Part shown: positions 49,361 to 61,225 of the stretch, piece after piece
Layout of the letters: the number at the start of each line of letters is the position of its first letter
How positions within the stretch are numbered: position 1 is the stretch's first letter
Assembly: GCA_035582835.1 (NCBI GenBank)
Contig: JAYKAV010002919.1
Span: 592,812-656,811 of the forward strand
Reading direction: 5' to 3'
DNA: 64,000 nucleotides
DNA from: Phoebastria nigripes
Taxonomy: Eukaryota > Chordata > Aves > Procellariiformes > Diomedeidae
Made by a program: the position numbers and the translations under genes
Notes under the pieces: model-generated
What the model saw: only the letters and a program-made list of their open reading frames with translations
What the model was told of the DNA's origin: nothing
Database searches by the model: none

Positions 49361-52300
49361 CCTCTCTTGCAAAGTACATTAAGTGCAGTGAATTTACTTT
49401 TCCCCAGCGGCTGCCCAATGATACAGGAAATCTAATCCTAAATCTCATTAGGTTCTACAAACAATTCAGCCTCTTTCCCCAACAAAGTCACCATCCTGGA
49501 CTGCTGAATGTTTATGTTTTATTTCTCAATTCCCTTTTTTCTCTCCATTCCCCCGCCCTTGCGATTTTCCTTTTGGTAAATATTTCTACATTGGAGAAGT
49601 CTAGCCAAAAGAGATTTAAAAAAAGAAAGCGAGCAGGAGAGACAGAGTATCAATCATTTACCTTCAATTCCCCAGGGAAGAGGTGGGGAGAAAGAACAGC
49701 AAGGTAAAAAGTTAAAAACGGCAGAACCACAGCAGTGTTCTTTGAAGACCATCCAAATCTATTTCTTCCAATGTTGAGGCCCTTGCAACTAGTGCCAGGA
49801 CTTGGAAGGAAAAAAAAAAACCCTAATTCACTTCCAAAAGTGAATATTTCAGCATCAAGCCAAACTACTCAATGTTAATTTGGTTATTTGGCAAAAAATA
49901 ACAATAATACTAGTACCTGAACTATTGCCATCTGCATCTAAAAGATTCCGGCCAGCCCATTTCCCAGTCCAAGAATTACAGCAGATACCCCTGACTATTA
50001 AAAAAATAGTTTGTTATTTTAAATGTCTATCATAAAACGAAGCGTTGCATCGTGTTGGGAATGTACTGACATAGTATCTTATACACAAACGTGAGATGAG
50101 GTAAGAAAAAGCTATATATCAATTGTATAAACATTTCAGAGGTCAAATATTGGCTCTCATTTCCTGTCATAAATGCACAGCTTTAATTAAACATTCAGAA
50201 AAGTGCTGGTGAGATGACTTATTTTCATTTGTTACCTACAAGATGAAAATGTTAAACAAAGAAAGAGGGTCCTCAGATGCCGTGTGGGAATGCCTCGAAG
50301 GTGCAGGAAAGGGACGCAGCTGCCTCCCAAATAAAAGCTACCGGCAGATCCTGGGGTGAGCAATGGGACAATCCCAGTGAGACCACCCCAGCCTTCTCTC
50401 TAGCGAAAAGCAGCAATATAAGGAGCTTGCAGAGACCATTTCAGCCAGAGCCATGGCAGGGTCGAGGGAGAGGGACAGGCAGCAGCCAGGGAAGGAGGGA
50501 GCACAGCGAAGAGCAGCGTGCTGTGCTAGGCTGAGCCTGCTTTTCCTGCAGCCAGAAAGGAGCCCTGGGGAGCTGCTGGTCTGAAGAAAGAGTGCTGGGG
50601 GGAGAAAGGAAGGGAAAATAAGGCAGAGGCCTCTGCTCATTGCCCACAGACACCACAGGGATTTGCGCCGACCCCAATCCCAGCATCAGGCTGGAAGACA
50701 GCGTGCAGCCAGCATTCATTCTGCACCTCGGTCATGTCCCTCGGTCACCTTTCCCATCTCGCAGAGAGCCAGAGGGGTCAGACACGGGACCCAGGCCCCC
50801 TGCCCAGGCTGGCCCGCCTGCCCAGTCGGGATGCTCTGCTCAGCAGCTTGTTACGCATGTGCTGCTCGGACGCCCACGAGCAAGTTACACAGAGCTGCCT
50901 CTTTAAGATGAAGCAGCAGCACTCTCTCCTTCTACTCCCAGAGAATGCATTGAGTTGCCATTAATTATATTTTGGATGACTCCTGAAAATCATGCCTTCA
51001 AATAATTGGACAGTGGTTTAATTCAAAGCCTGATAAAAAACACATTGAAAGACGAAGGAAGGGTGCTGCTGGAATGTTTATTTGTGCAGGGCTCTTTCTT
51101 CAGAGAGTCAATCCTCTTTAAAGCTTTCGCTAAAGGGCCAGGCAGGTTGGAAATTTTCTTCCTGATTTAAANGCTCTGGGCCACCCCATGGAGCTTTCCT
51201 CTTGGCACGCAGCAGAAACTTGTCACCCCTTTGAGACCTCAGAGAGGACCAGTGTCTCACCAGGCTCTTTCCCTCTAGGCCAGACCATCACTGTAAGATC
51301 ACGATGCAGCCAGCTTGTAGCATGGGCTAGAAAATAGGGATAGGGATTGTGAAATAGATCGCAAATTCTCCTAAATTCTCCTCTTTTCTCTTCTTAAAGC
51401 CTTTCATACTCAGGAAATACTGGCGGATTAACCTATTTCCAAAGAAGGGAAAAGCCTGCAATTAAGAGGAGCTCCCTGCGTACTTGCCCCTTATCTCAGC
51501 CCCTCCTATAGAGAGGCCAGGCAATCTCCATGAATAACTTACAGAGCAGAAATCTGGCATATATGGGCCTTGTGGACTTGCAGTGACATAGCTGTGAACC
51601 GGCAGCACCAACCAGTGCCTGGGGCCCAGACTAAAAAGCTTTGTCCAAATGACACCGAGGGTCAGGATTGATATAAACACAATGGAATTTTTACTGATTA
51701 AGGCCTTTCCTCCCCGCACTGGATATAGGATTTCCTGTACTGAAGCACGTTTGAGTATATTATTTCTACGCTAGAGAAGGGAAAACACTCTCATTCACTG
51801 AGAAGAGAAAAACATATCTCATGGGGTGAGGAAAAGATACAAAGCAAAGAATCCTATCTAATAGCAAAGGAAGCATAAACAATACAAACTTTGGTTTGTA
51901 ATGCAAACTTGCATTACTACTGACCACCCTCTTCCCCAAAGCTTCTTAAGGAGAGGAAACCCCAAGCCCATAGCCATGAGGAAGGGGAAGAGGGAGGAGA
52001 AAGTCTTAAGCATTTGCATTATTAAACCTATACTTTGGGTTCTGAAATAGCTGGATAACCCCATGGGATTCTTCTGCCACAAAATCATAGGAATTTGGAG
52101 GATGATGCTCAGCAGGTTGACACAGACACACTGTGATCAGGGAAGTTCCCTGAAGTGGACCTAGTAAGCTTCTTGACAACTAAAGATTTGCCTGCACCAG
52201 TCCACACAGTTTAAACTGAAAATGCAACAGTGAAGGAGAACTTCCAAACCACCAGGCACATGGTGAAATAACAAAAATGGTCTTCACAAAGGTATAGTCC

Positions 52301-53484
52301 AAGCTAATGATTAAATGCAATAAATGGGTGATGAGCTCGGTCCAGCACAGAACTGGGAGCACGACAGTGTTGCTCGATCAATATCACTGGGAGTACATTA
52401 AACCTCCTAAGTAAAGTTCTGCCTAATAAAAACTCCCCTGTGCAGGACAAGTCCTGCTGCTCGTGATATTCTGCGAGAGGACTGAAAGAATGAAAGCAGT
52501 TTATGGTGCTAAGATGATAAAACAGATCTCCAGGACATCTTTCAGCAGCGCAAGCAAAATAGTACTGCGACTGTTAGTGATCCTGGTGAAAATAAACAAA
52601 CGGACCCCAGCAATCCTCAGATTGTACCAAGAGGCTCTGTGGGTGGTTTGCATAGCATTAAGGGTAACAAGGTTTCTTTTTCAAAGGAAGTTTTGCCATT
52701 TAAAAAGAAGTGAAAGAAATATGCATTACAACAAGTGGTCATTCTAGGAGACGCATGAACTCAGTACTGACTTTACGGAAAAAGGCATCAATACCTCAGC
52801 TGCTCATCAATCACAAAGATCACACCCTCTTGCTTTGTGCTATTACAGTTGAGGAAAATACAAATGCCTTCCAAAGGGCTACTCAAAGCTTTTCACTCCT
52901 CAGGACATTCTTCAGCGGGCAAGTACTGAGCAGTGACACCATGTAGAGTGAGACAGACCTGCGCCAAAGCACATTTTATGAGCAATACTGCAGAAGTTGT
53001 TTGAATACAATGTTCACAGGGAAGGCTGCAATAGGCATGGAGACCTCCAAGAACAAAGCACTACAAAAAAAAGCAAGAGGAAAAACAAACAAAGGGCCTG
53101 GACAGTTTTCAGAGGAAACCAAGAGTAACCCTTAAAAGGATTGCACGACAGCTGGCAAATCCGTAGCTGTGAAGAGACCAATAAACCGATATTGTCTCCA
53201 GCCTAGGGGAATATGGAAAAAAAATTAATCAATATAAAACTGTTGTGCTAGCAGTCCATATGCAACACAAAACATTACTGCTTTACAGAAACCAGTAAGC
53301 TCTTGCTAAGGATCCCGGAGGAACGCAGATTTACAATTACAGAAATTGAATTCAAAAGGGAAAGTCACAAGGAGCTAAGTGCCACTTATTAATGTTTTTG
53401 GCCTGGCCCAATGCAAATCAACTTCAGTACGTAGTTCAGCTGGTATATGTGGAATAGATCAATTCTGGGCATCCATTCCTTTTC
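49361..53484. other. Unassigned noncoding sequence
   Basis: 50.27-50.91 kb is GC-richer and full of overlapping chance frames. 49.99-50.23 and 50.94-51.11 kb are AT-rich with ttaatta-type motifs and could be conserved noncoding DNA. A single N lies at 51172. No gene is supported. Confidence 0.5.
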
Positions 53485-53575
53485 ATTTCCTTCTGAGGTT
53501 GGACTCAATGCTGTAGTCCTTTCTCAGTCAAAACTCCAGCGTAGAGACCATTCTACCTCTCACCATGCAGAATTA
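53485..53575. repeat. Old amniote low-copy repeat fragment
   Basis: ctcaatgctgtagtcctttc followed by tcagtcaaaactccag matches the motif gatcctgcagtccttactcaggcaaaactccca of a dispersed repeat common in turtle and crocodilian sequence. Edges and family are uncertain. Confidence 0.4.
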
Positions 53576-56500
53576 CGGCTCCAGTTCCTCATCCTCTCCC
53601 ACTGAAAGGCAGTCTGGATGCTATCGCCAGGGGGAATGATGCCTATTGCCACTAAAGATAAATTTTAGTTTACACTCACCAATTTAACCTTTCAAATTCT
53701 TTCTTAATAGATGTCAGGTACAGTGTCACTCCAGTAATTCGATCAAGTAGTTGGTGCCCAGAAGGAGATGTTTAAATGATCAAAACAGCAAATTTAAAAG
53801 AGTTTATAAAATCCCATCTGTATACGAAAAGTTAAGCAAAACACTGTCATGAAAACATTTCTGATTCCCATCCAAAAAAGCCTACCATTTATTATGAAGC
53901 CTTTAAAATTGACAATGAGGGAATTCTTCACTGTGGTCTCGCCCTCACTTTCACCCTACAAAGTAATGCTGTATGGAGGCAGAGTAAACACTATGTGCTG
54001 TATTTTCCTAAATAAAGCAAAGGAGAAAAACAGATCAATGTCTATTCTGCTGCCAGCAGATATGGAGTCAATTAAAAAACTAAAATATACAATAACTTAA
54101 CTCTTTGCACAGAGCTCCAAACATATCAATACTGTGAGCATAAAATTATTTTCCATAGAAGCATTGAAACACCCTGGGTTGAAACACACACTCAATTTTC
54201 AAATTTTGAAGGTGAATTTGTTGTTCCAAAACCTGAAAGATCAGCAGGCAGCCCCTAGGCAGCTCTCAGCCAGGCACTGTAAGTTTTCTCCCTGGCCAGC
54301 TCTGCCAAGGATGTTCCCCAAGTTTATCTTTTCCCAGGTCATGTGCCTGATATGGACACCCTGGAAAGTAGGAGATGCAAAAGAGGCTGCAGCCTTTCTC
54401 CGGGCTCCTCATCACAGCACCCACAACGCTCTTGTCTCCAGCTTTGGGAGCAAGGACACCAGACAGTGCTTACCCTCCTGCCAGGCAGACGCAAGTGACC
54501 CCTCAGTTTCTGGAAGGGGAAGGAGACTACAGCTGTCTACCTGCCGTGAAGTGGATGTCTCTGCTGGACCACAACCCCACCTCCAGCCCATGGCCCATGC
54601 AGGTAACAGGTCTGCATCACACAACCTGCAATGTCCCACAAACGGTAGCATCAGGTTACCCACTAGCATGTGAGAAGGGTGCAGATTTACAGCTCCCCCA
54701 TCAAGGCTGCTTGTGCAGAGCCTAGTCTGCAAAATCCCTCCTAGTGATCTGGTACAGCACACACAGCCAGAGGAGCTCCTACCCTGCAACAGTCAACAGC
54801 CTTCAGCACCAGCCATCTTCGCTCACAGACACAAGACTGAAGAAGGGTACACATGAGAAGCTTTAAACAGCCATTAAACTTCATTTTTGAAGTGAAAGTT
54901 TTGTCCTTGTCTTGTTTTCTAGTTTCAGAGCTGCACCAAAAACATTCATCTCAACTTTTCAGCTGGTACCAAACCAAAATCTTGTGATCGACTCCTGAGC
55001 ATGGAAACATTCCTAAGGTGAAGCCACTTCCAAAACTCAAAGCTGGAACTGAGTGGCAGCTCTCCCATGCTCCATGCGCTGTGTGGTGCCTTCCACTATC
55101 AAACTAATTCTGCAGGCCTGGCCGGGAGAGCCAATGTTGTGTATTTTTCTCTTAGGACAGGATGCCAGGTGCCACATCCCCACATGATGCTGTTACATGG
55201 TGCTGTAGCCAAGCAAAATTTTTGGTTGCAAATTTTGGCTCTTCCTTCCAACTTAGCCCCTACTTAGACAAACTCTCCTGACTTCAGTTTTTTAATTCCC
55301 ATTAGCATCAGTGTTTTCCTGAGTAAAACTTTTTAAAACAGGCAAAGTCCAGGAGACTTTGTTAGAACAGCTGCACAGCTAATGCCTTACAGCTCTATTT
55401 TCAAAATTCTTCAACAGTGTGGCACAATCTGAGAAGCTCATGTGTATAAAAAATAACCTTGACATACTTTGCAGCAGGAAGAAGGTAGCTAGAGTGTATA
55501 GCAAAGGTAATAGAAACTACCATTGCTGCAGAGGCCAGGCTGGTTGTAACTGTGACAGCAAGGATGGTCACCAAAGAGGTGGACCATTCCCACAGCTGCT
55601 TTCCAGTCACTTTATCTGGGCACACTCTCCAATAGTTTGGAGGCAGAGGTGGTGCTATAGTCTCCTAATTCCTCCCGGTAAACTCACCCCAGAAACGGAG
55701 AGCAATGCTGCTAACACAGGTGGTACCTTGTTTGCACTCTTCCCCTCTGTCTTCAGGTTTACTTATTGGCTAGAAATAAAAACTCCTGCTAGTGGTATGC
55801 TGAGGTAGCTGTGGTATTTCTCCAGCCCCATAAATAATTCCTCCAACACTGTAGAACTTGATTTTTACGGTAACTTTTGTTCAGCCAGCATCTGGTAAAC
55901 ATTGGCCTCGAATCCCTGTGCTGCGCTGGAAGCAGAGAGCAACTCTGCCGTACAAGGCCTAGAGTAGCCCAGCCACAAACGCATGAGGCATGGACTAAAG
56001 CAGTAAATACCTCCAAATCAGATGTGCCAACCTCCCCCGAGCCATCACATTTCTGAGCATACTGGATGAATCAGGTCCAGATAAAAGCTATTTACTGCCT
56101 TCATTTGTTACTATGCGCAGTAAGCCAGAAGCTTCTTGAACGGCTGGACAAACTCATGGCATTCAGGCTCCCGAGCGAAGAGCAGCTGGAGGGATGCACT
56201 TGTGCTCACCGACCCACAGTCCAAGCTGTACCCCAAGCTCCTACCTGAGCTATACACAGGGTTTCTGTGAGCCCACCGGATCACAGATAAGCTCAGCCTC
56301 TATACAGTACTCTCTCTCCTCATTTTGTTTGTCAGAAAATTTTACCCACTTAAGAGGGTTTAAAATAAAAACCAAAGACTCAATACAGAAGCAGCGTGGC
56401 TGGCCGCTTCTCCCAGACGTACATGTAGTGAGCACATTCCTCCCACGGGGCCTACCTATGTAAGGGACGGCTGCCAGGCAAAATCAGGCCTGAAGAAAAC

Positions 56501-57591
56501 CAGACTTCAATGTAATTTAACGGAGTGGCAGTTTTGCATTCTTTGAGACTTAAATAACCAGTAGAAATAATCATAAATTGATCAAGCTGTAGCTTTCTTT
56601 TTTCTTTTTATGTCCATACATATATCCACACATTCCCATATGTGTGTGTATATATATGTATGTATGTATGTACATACGTATATAAAGCTTTATGCTCCCC
56701 TTGCAGTGTTGCTTACAGACTAACAAGCAGCGGAGCCGGGGGAACAGCAGGACACCCCGGAGCTGACACATTGCCGCTGGTCGGACCACGTGCTGCAGAG
56801 GGCTGCGAGGGACAGGTTCAGTGAGGATCCAGCCTTTGAGACAGGCTGTGATTTCTACAAGGTGGAGGCTGGATGAACAGCTCATAAAATAGCATTTTTA
56901 GTTTGTTCAACTCAGAGAAATTTTAGCATTCACTTCCAAGTACTACCAGCCCTTGTTGCTGCTTTGTTTCCCTTATCTGTTCTTTTGGCAAATACTGTGC
57001 TGTCACGAAACTCTCAGTCAACAGAGGACAAGAGCCCATTTCAATTCCATTTAGCTTTTTCATACAACTGCTAGATCAAACTTTTTCCAAGTTAATCCAT
57101 GCACCCACTAAAGACACTTGTGATTGTTCCAGTCAATTTTTTAATCCGCTCAGAATAGCTATAGATAGGGCTATCCCCACAGCCTACTACTAGCATTGCT
57201 TGACTTGTAAGATACTATTTCCAACTAATTATTACTTGATCACTTTCAACTTTTGAGTTGTGATCTTTCAGCCAAGTGTCTGCTTCTAGTTGAACTGTTT
57301 ACAGTAATTTAAACCCAAATTGCCTCTGAAAAGGAGTATAGGGAAAAAAATTGATTTGTCTTTGTGTCAAAATGGTCACGACATTTCCTTTGAGAAGGCT
57401 TTGCACCCCCATGCTTCATTATAGGAAACCGATATTTGCCTGGGGATGAGATAGGCAGGTTTTGTGGCAGGCACACACTTTCTCCTAGTCTTAAATAAGT
57501 CTGCTCAAATTTAGTCACAAAGTACATGTATCTACATTGCAGAGACAGTGGTACTTTAACAGCTAAAATCTCCAATGACTCCTTTCTCCCA
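53576..57591. other. Unassigned noncoding sequence
   Basis: The 179-codon plus frame at 54134-54673 starts at GTG, overlaps frames on both strands and resembles no known protein. A TG/TA/TATG-rich microsatellite lies at 56641-56682. No gene is supported. Confidence 0.5.
56641..56682. repeat. TG/TA/TATG microsatellite with internal palindrome
   Basis: A (TG)4 run passes into (TA)n and then TATG units. gtatgtacatac at 56666-56677 is a perfect 12-bp palindrome that could extrude as a short cruciform. Confidence 0.85.
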
Positions 57592-57765
57592 GACCATGCT
57601 CCATTTCCTAGTAGCTCTCACATGTCGGAGCAGCAAATGTATATGGCTTTTCCAGTCCAAGGCTGGGGACCACAGACAGAAATTACCAGCCAGCCTGGAT
57701 TGCAGTCAGTGCCTGTGCAGGATACTCCTGTATCCTCACTAACACCGGAGCCAGTGCTCGGGTAG
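57592..57765 (+). CDS. Speculative terminal exon A, unrecognised product
   Basis: A pyrimidine-rich acceptor-like tcctttctcccag ends at about 57591. It is followed by a frame of 57 codons reading from DHAPFPSSSHMSEQQ to PVSSLTPEPVLG and ending at TAG (57763-57765). The peptide is rich in S, P and Q, like many disordered C-termini, but I do not recognise it. An open stretch of this length occurs often by chance, and no upstream exon could be joined to it. Confidence 0.15.
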   Translation, partial: DHAPFPSSSHMSEQQMYMAFPVQGWGPQTEITSQPGLQSVPVQDTPVSSLTPEPVLG

Positions 57766-57956
57766 CACAGAAAAGAAGGATCCCCGCAGATGCATATAGA
57801 AACTGAGAAAAGAGTATTTATTAAGGCTGCAAAGTCAAAAACAAGGAAATGACAGAAATAAGGTTGCCTTTGCCTGCTCAACCTCTGTTTGACCTCTCTG
57901 AGTGCGCACATTATGACACAGTCTAATTACAGGATAACATGCTATTTTTCCATAGG

Positions 57957-58135
57957 ACCTGCTCATAGGATGGTCTGGCTCNAGGAGCCTAGTGAGACAA
58001 ACTGTTGTCCACACAAGCTTTTTTGTTAAAGAAGTGGTAAAATACCCAGTGAATAAAGCAACAAATTTCATGAAGACAGAGGCTGATCTTAGCCTTGAAC
58101 AGATGGCTGGTCTAGAGTCTATCAAGAACATGCTG
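57957..58135 (+). CDS. Speculative terminal exon B, unrecognised product
   Basis: After an acceptor-like ctatttttccatag, a frame of about 58 codons runs to TAG at 58133-58135 and ends ADLSLEQMAGLESIKNML. It includes one X from the N at 57982. The composition is protein-like (amphipathic E/K/L-rich C-terminus). An ATTAAA hexamer follows about 20 bp after the stop. No family is recognised and no partner exon is identified. The frame has no ATG until the middle, so it could only be a partial exon. Confidence 0.15.
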
Positions 58136-58218
58136 TAGAGTTAAACACTGTATTAAAGTGTTCCAAAAGTATTCCAAAAATTCAGATTCTAGCTCTTTCA
58201 GACTAGGTACCCTTATTC

Positions 58219-58237
58219 TTTTTTTTTTTTTTTTTTT
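58219..58237 (-). repeat. T19 homopolymer (A19 on minus strand)
   Basis: Nineteen T. On the minus strand this is an A19 run about 10 bases after an AATAAA hexamer, so it may mark a poly(A) site, a retroposed tail, or neither. Confidence 0.9.
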
Positions 58238-58401
58238 AATATATTTATTCTACAAAACAATCCTGAGCTACCAACTTGCACCTTTAAATGACAGTAAAAA
58301 AACATCCCTTTTGATTGGAGCCATTGGAAAAACATAATCATCTTAGTGAAGCATTCAGGTAAAAAAACTGATGAAAATCACAAAAACACATAGCAAATTA
58401 A

Positions 58402-58465
58402 TCATTCCATCTCCAGATTAGAGTTTTCACAGCATGCTGCAAGTACATCCTTGGCCATGTGGAGA
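58402..58465 (-). CDS. Speculative minus-strand terminal exon, unrecognised product
   Basis: On the minus strand, ttgtttctttctcttcag (a strong polypyrimidine tract and acceptor) precedes an exon at 58465. One base completes a split codon. Twenty codons follow (LHMAKDVLAACCENSNLEME), then TGA at 58404-58402. About 160 bp of UTR-like sequence lead to AATAAA near 58245-58240. A strong donor-like CTAAG/GTAAGCC at about 58883-58889 on the same strand would end an upstream segment in a compatible phase, but that segment is not convincing. I do not recognise the peptide. The ordered set acceptor-stop-UTR-poly(A) signal is the argument. Confidence 0.25.
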
Positions 58466-58765
58466 CTGAAGAGAAAGAAACAATATACTGAATAGCTGCT
58501 AACCAGTAACTAGTACTGCCACTAACTGTCAGGATGCAGTTTTGCTGTCAGCTCACTTCGGTACCTTGCACCACAGTGATTGTTCACACAGCACAAAACA
58601 GCCCGGTAGCTACTACAGAACAATACCTGTGCTGGCCTTGTGGGCTTTAGGGATGCGACAGCTGAAGAGTTTGCAAGCAAATGTTGGGTGGGCACACCTG
58701 AAAATTTTCCCCACTAAAGGTTAAAAAAATAAAGTGAAATCTGGGGTTTTTCAGCTGTGAAGGGT

Positions 58766-58832
58766 AAGGCTTTCAAAGATTATCCCTTGGACCTGGACAC
58801 CCAAATGTCCTCTGTAAATCTGAGCATCCTAA
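58766..58832. repeat. Possible old amniote low-copy repeat fragment
   Basis: aggctttcaaagattat, cacccaaatg and ctgtaaatctgagcatcc recall a dispersed repeat of slowly evolving amniotes with gcttttgaaaat, gcacccaaat and ggaaatctg motifs. This is a weak match. Confidence 0.25.
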
Positions 58833-61207
58833 TCCTGCAGAAAATACATCTATTTAAATGAGCTCTTACATCTCATGTGGCTTACCTTAGCCAGGATGCA
58901 CACCCGAAGAGACAGGCAGGAGGAGGCTGCAGGGCTCCTTCAGCCCACCACCACCCTGACACACGCGGACAAGCTATGGGCTGCTTAGATACGGCCTTGT
59001 GGAGTTATAACCACTTAAATGACAGCCCAAAAAGTGGCAACTTAAAGCACTCCAGTGTGATTCATAGACCCTACTACATTAAACCGAGCCATCTTCTGTC
59101 CCTCCCCGATACAGCGCAGCCCTGCTTCTAGGGACCCCTGTGCTGTATCACCTCAGCTTGCTGCTTTCCCCCAGCTATTAAGGCTTCCTCCTACATACAT
59201 ACCCTGAAGGGTTTCAGAAGGTGTAAATCTTGGTTTGGAGGTTTGTTTGTTTACTTGTTTTTAAATGGGAAACTGCCAAAATTCATGAACTGTTTTCTAA
59301 TTTTAACATTTTATTTTCAACAGGGGAAAAGCAAATCCCCACAATACAAGTAATTGCCATTCAATCTATACACTGGGTTAGATTTCCCAGTCGGTTTCTC
59401 ATCTTCCAGGGCTGAAAGGAAAGATTTCCTCTGGGACCTGCAAACGATCCCTCCATTATGTGAATGCAGTGCATGCACATTCATGGTATTACAAGTCTGA
59501 GTTTACTTGAATGACTTTGGCATGGCTATCATGAATCTATATTAAGCTATTCCCCAATATTTATTGTCAACAGCACTGAGATTAGAAGATGCCTGCCTCC
59601 TGTTTCAAAACTTAATGGCCCATTGACCGCACTTCCTCCGAAGCACAAACTCTATGTCCCACGACACTAAATCTGTGCCATGCTAATGAAAAGCCCTCTT
59701 TATTTCAGGCCAGTATCCAGAATGGAAATGATTTAGGTCACAGTCGCTGTGTATTTTAACTCACTAACTCACTATTTCTTTAGTAATTAGAGATGAGGTC
59801 CACAGCAATGCCAAGTAGTATGCTGACCTAAACATGCCTATCTATTCTGGATACTCTCCTGGAGATTTTTATTTAACACATTTCAAATTAGAGCTGAGGT
59901 GGGAATGAAAAATTCTTTGGCACAAGTGTGGGACACAGATGAGTGCATTTTCCACTTTTTTTTGGTCCTTAACACAGCAGTATTTTATTTCATGTTAAAG
60001 ACACCCAGATGAGACGTGACAACAGTGACAAGCATGGATTTAAACAGGGTCCTGCTTAGCACTAGAAAAGAAGAAAGATTTCCCCTCACCTCCGCTGAGC
60101 AGAACCCTTTGGGCTTGTTCTGCAGGGTGACTTGGGGAACGTTACACACAGAGGTTAGCAATAGCTTTCCTCCTGTTTTTATGTTTGTTATTTTTCTAAC
60201 CTCTTCAATCTCACTTTGCTGAAGCAGAGGAAATGAGGTAAATTGGTCCTAACACAGGCCAGGAATTGCTGTCCTACTACTGATGTGGGGTTTAAAGGTA
60301 CTGTGGAAGTGGAACAGTAAGTCTCTGGAGCACAAATTTCTTGTGATAACACTAAATTTACCCAATATTTATTGCTAAGATACAAAGTGTTATGGCAACA
60401 TGAAGGAAAACAAGTTATAAGGTTTTCCTTTAAGGCATAAAGAACCACAAAACTCCACACACTGCTGCCTACATTTAAGCAAAGACATGATGATATTTCA
60501 ATAATATAGCTGTGCGCTCACATGCTCTTTTTCACTCCTCTGACAAGGCTCATATGACATCAGACTTCAGTTTTCATTGCTCATCAAGCAGATATATAAG
60601 CCTACTATATGGACTAGGATATTCTGTAGTTTTGTTTCAGATAGTTATTTGCTCTAGCATTCCATCTTTATCTTAAAAAAGAACCACAGGAGCACCACAC
60701 TGTACAGGTGGTATGATGGCAGGTGTAGTACAAAAGAGTTTGGAAGTGTAACTAGAACATTTTTCTGCAAGTTAACAAGAAACAAGTACTAAACTCAATG
60801 TTACATGGCTACCCTCTCAAGCATCCTAAATAAATACGAGGACAAGACTAATAATACAAAGGCTAGCATTTCCAAAAACATAACCTATTAGAAACAGTTA
60901 CTAATTACATATATAGGCATACATATACACACACACACAAACAATCCCATGCTTCTTATATGATATTTTTCAACCCAAGATCAACGTTCTTCTACTTGAT
61001 TTGAAACTATCACCTTGCTTCCACTATGGGTGCATAAACCAATCCTTCCAGTCTTTGCCTCTATCCTATTTTTGATAAGGTGTTTCTACTGTGTACCTTA
61101 GGTTAAGTATTAACTTACATGAGAAACAGATGTTTCCCCTTTGCAAGGAAAAGCATCTTTTCAAAGGTCATCAGTGGGAGAGAAGGACTTCCACAACTAA
61201 CAAAAGG
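58833..61207. other. Unassigned noncoding sequence
   Basis: 59.51-59.79 kb is motif-dense (an octamer-like ATGCTAAT at 59680-59687) and could be conserved noncoding DNA. An (AC)6 run lies at 60927-60938. No gene is supported. Confidence 0.5.
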
Positions 61208-61225
61208 CAGTGGCAGCTGCCACTG
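61208..61225. repeat. Perfect 18-bp palindrome with central E-box
   Basis: cagtggcagctgccactg is its own reverse complement with no spacer, centred on CAGCTG (a bHLH E-box). It is the longest spacer-free palindrome I noticed in the window. There is no flanking repeat context. Confidence 0.9.

Noticed and set aside
54134..54673. 179-codon plus-strand frame, the longest in the window
   Set aside because: It starts at GTG, has overlapping frames in other phases and on the other strand, resembles no known protein and has no splice or promoter context. Its length is not surprising for 64 kb.
58860..58990. Upstream exon for the minus-strand candidate, ending CTAAG/GTAAGCC
   Set aside because: The donor is good, but the acceptor side lacks a pyrimidine tract and the peptide (rich in W, P and A) looks like chance translation of GC-rich sequence.
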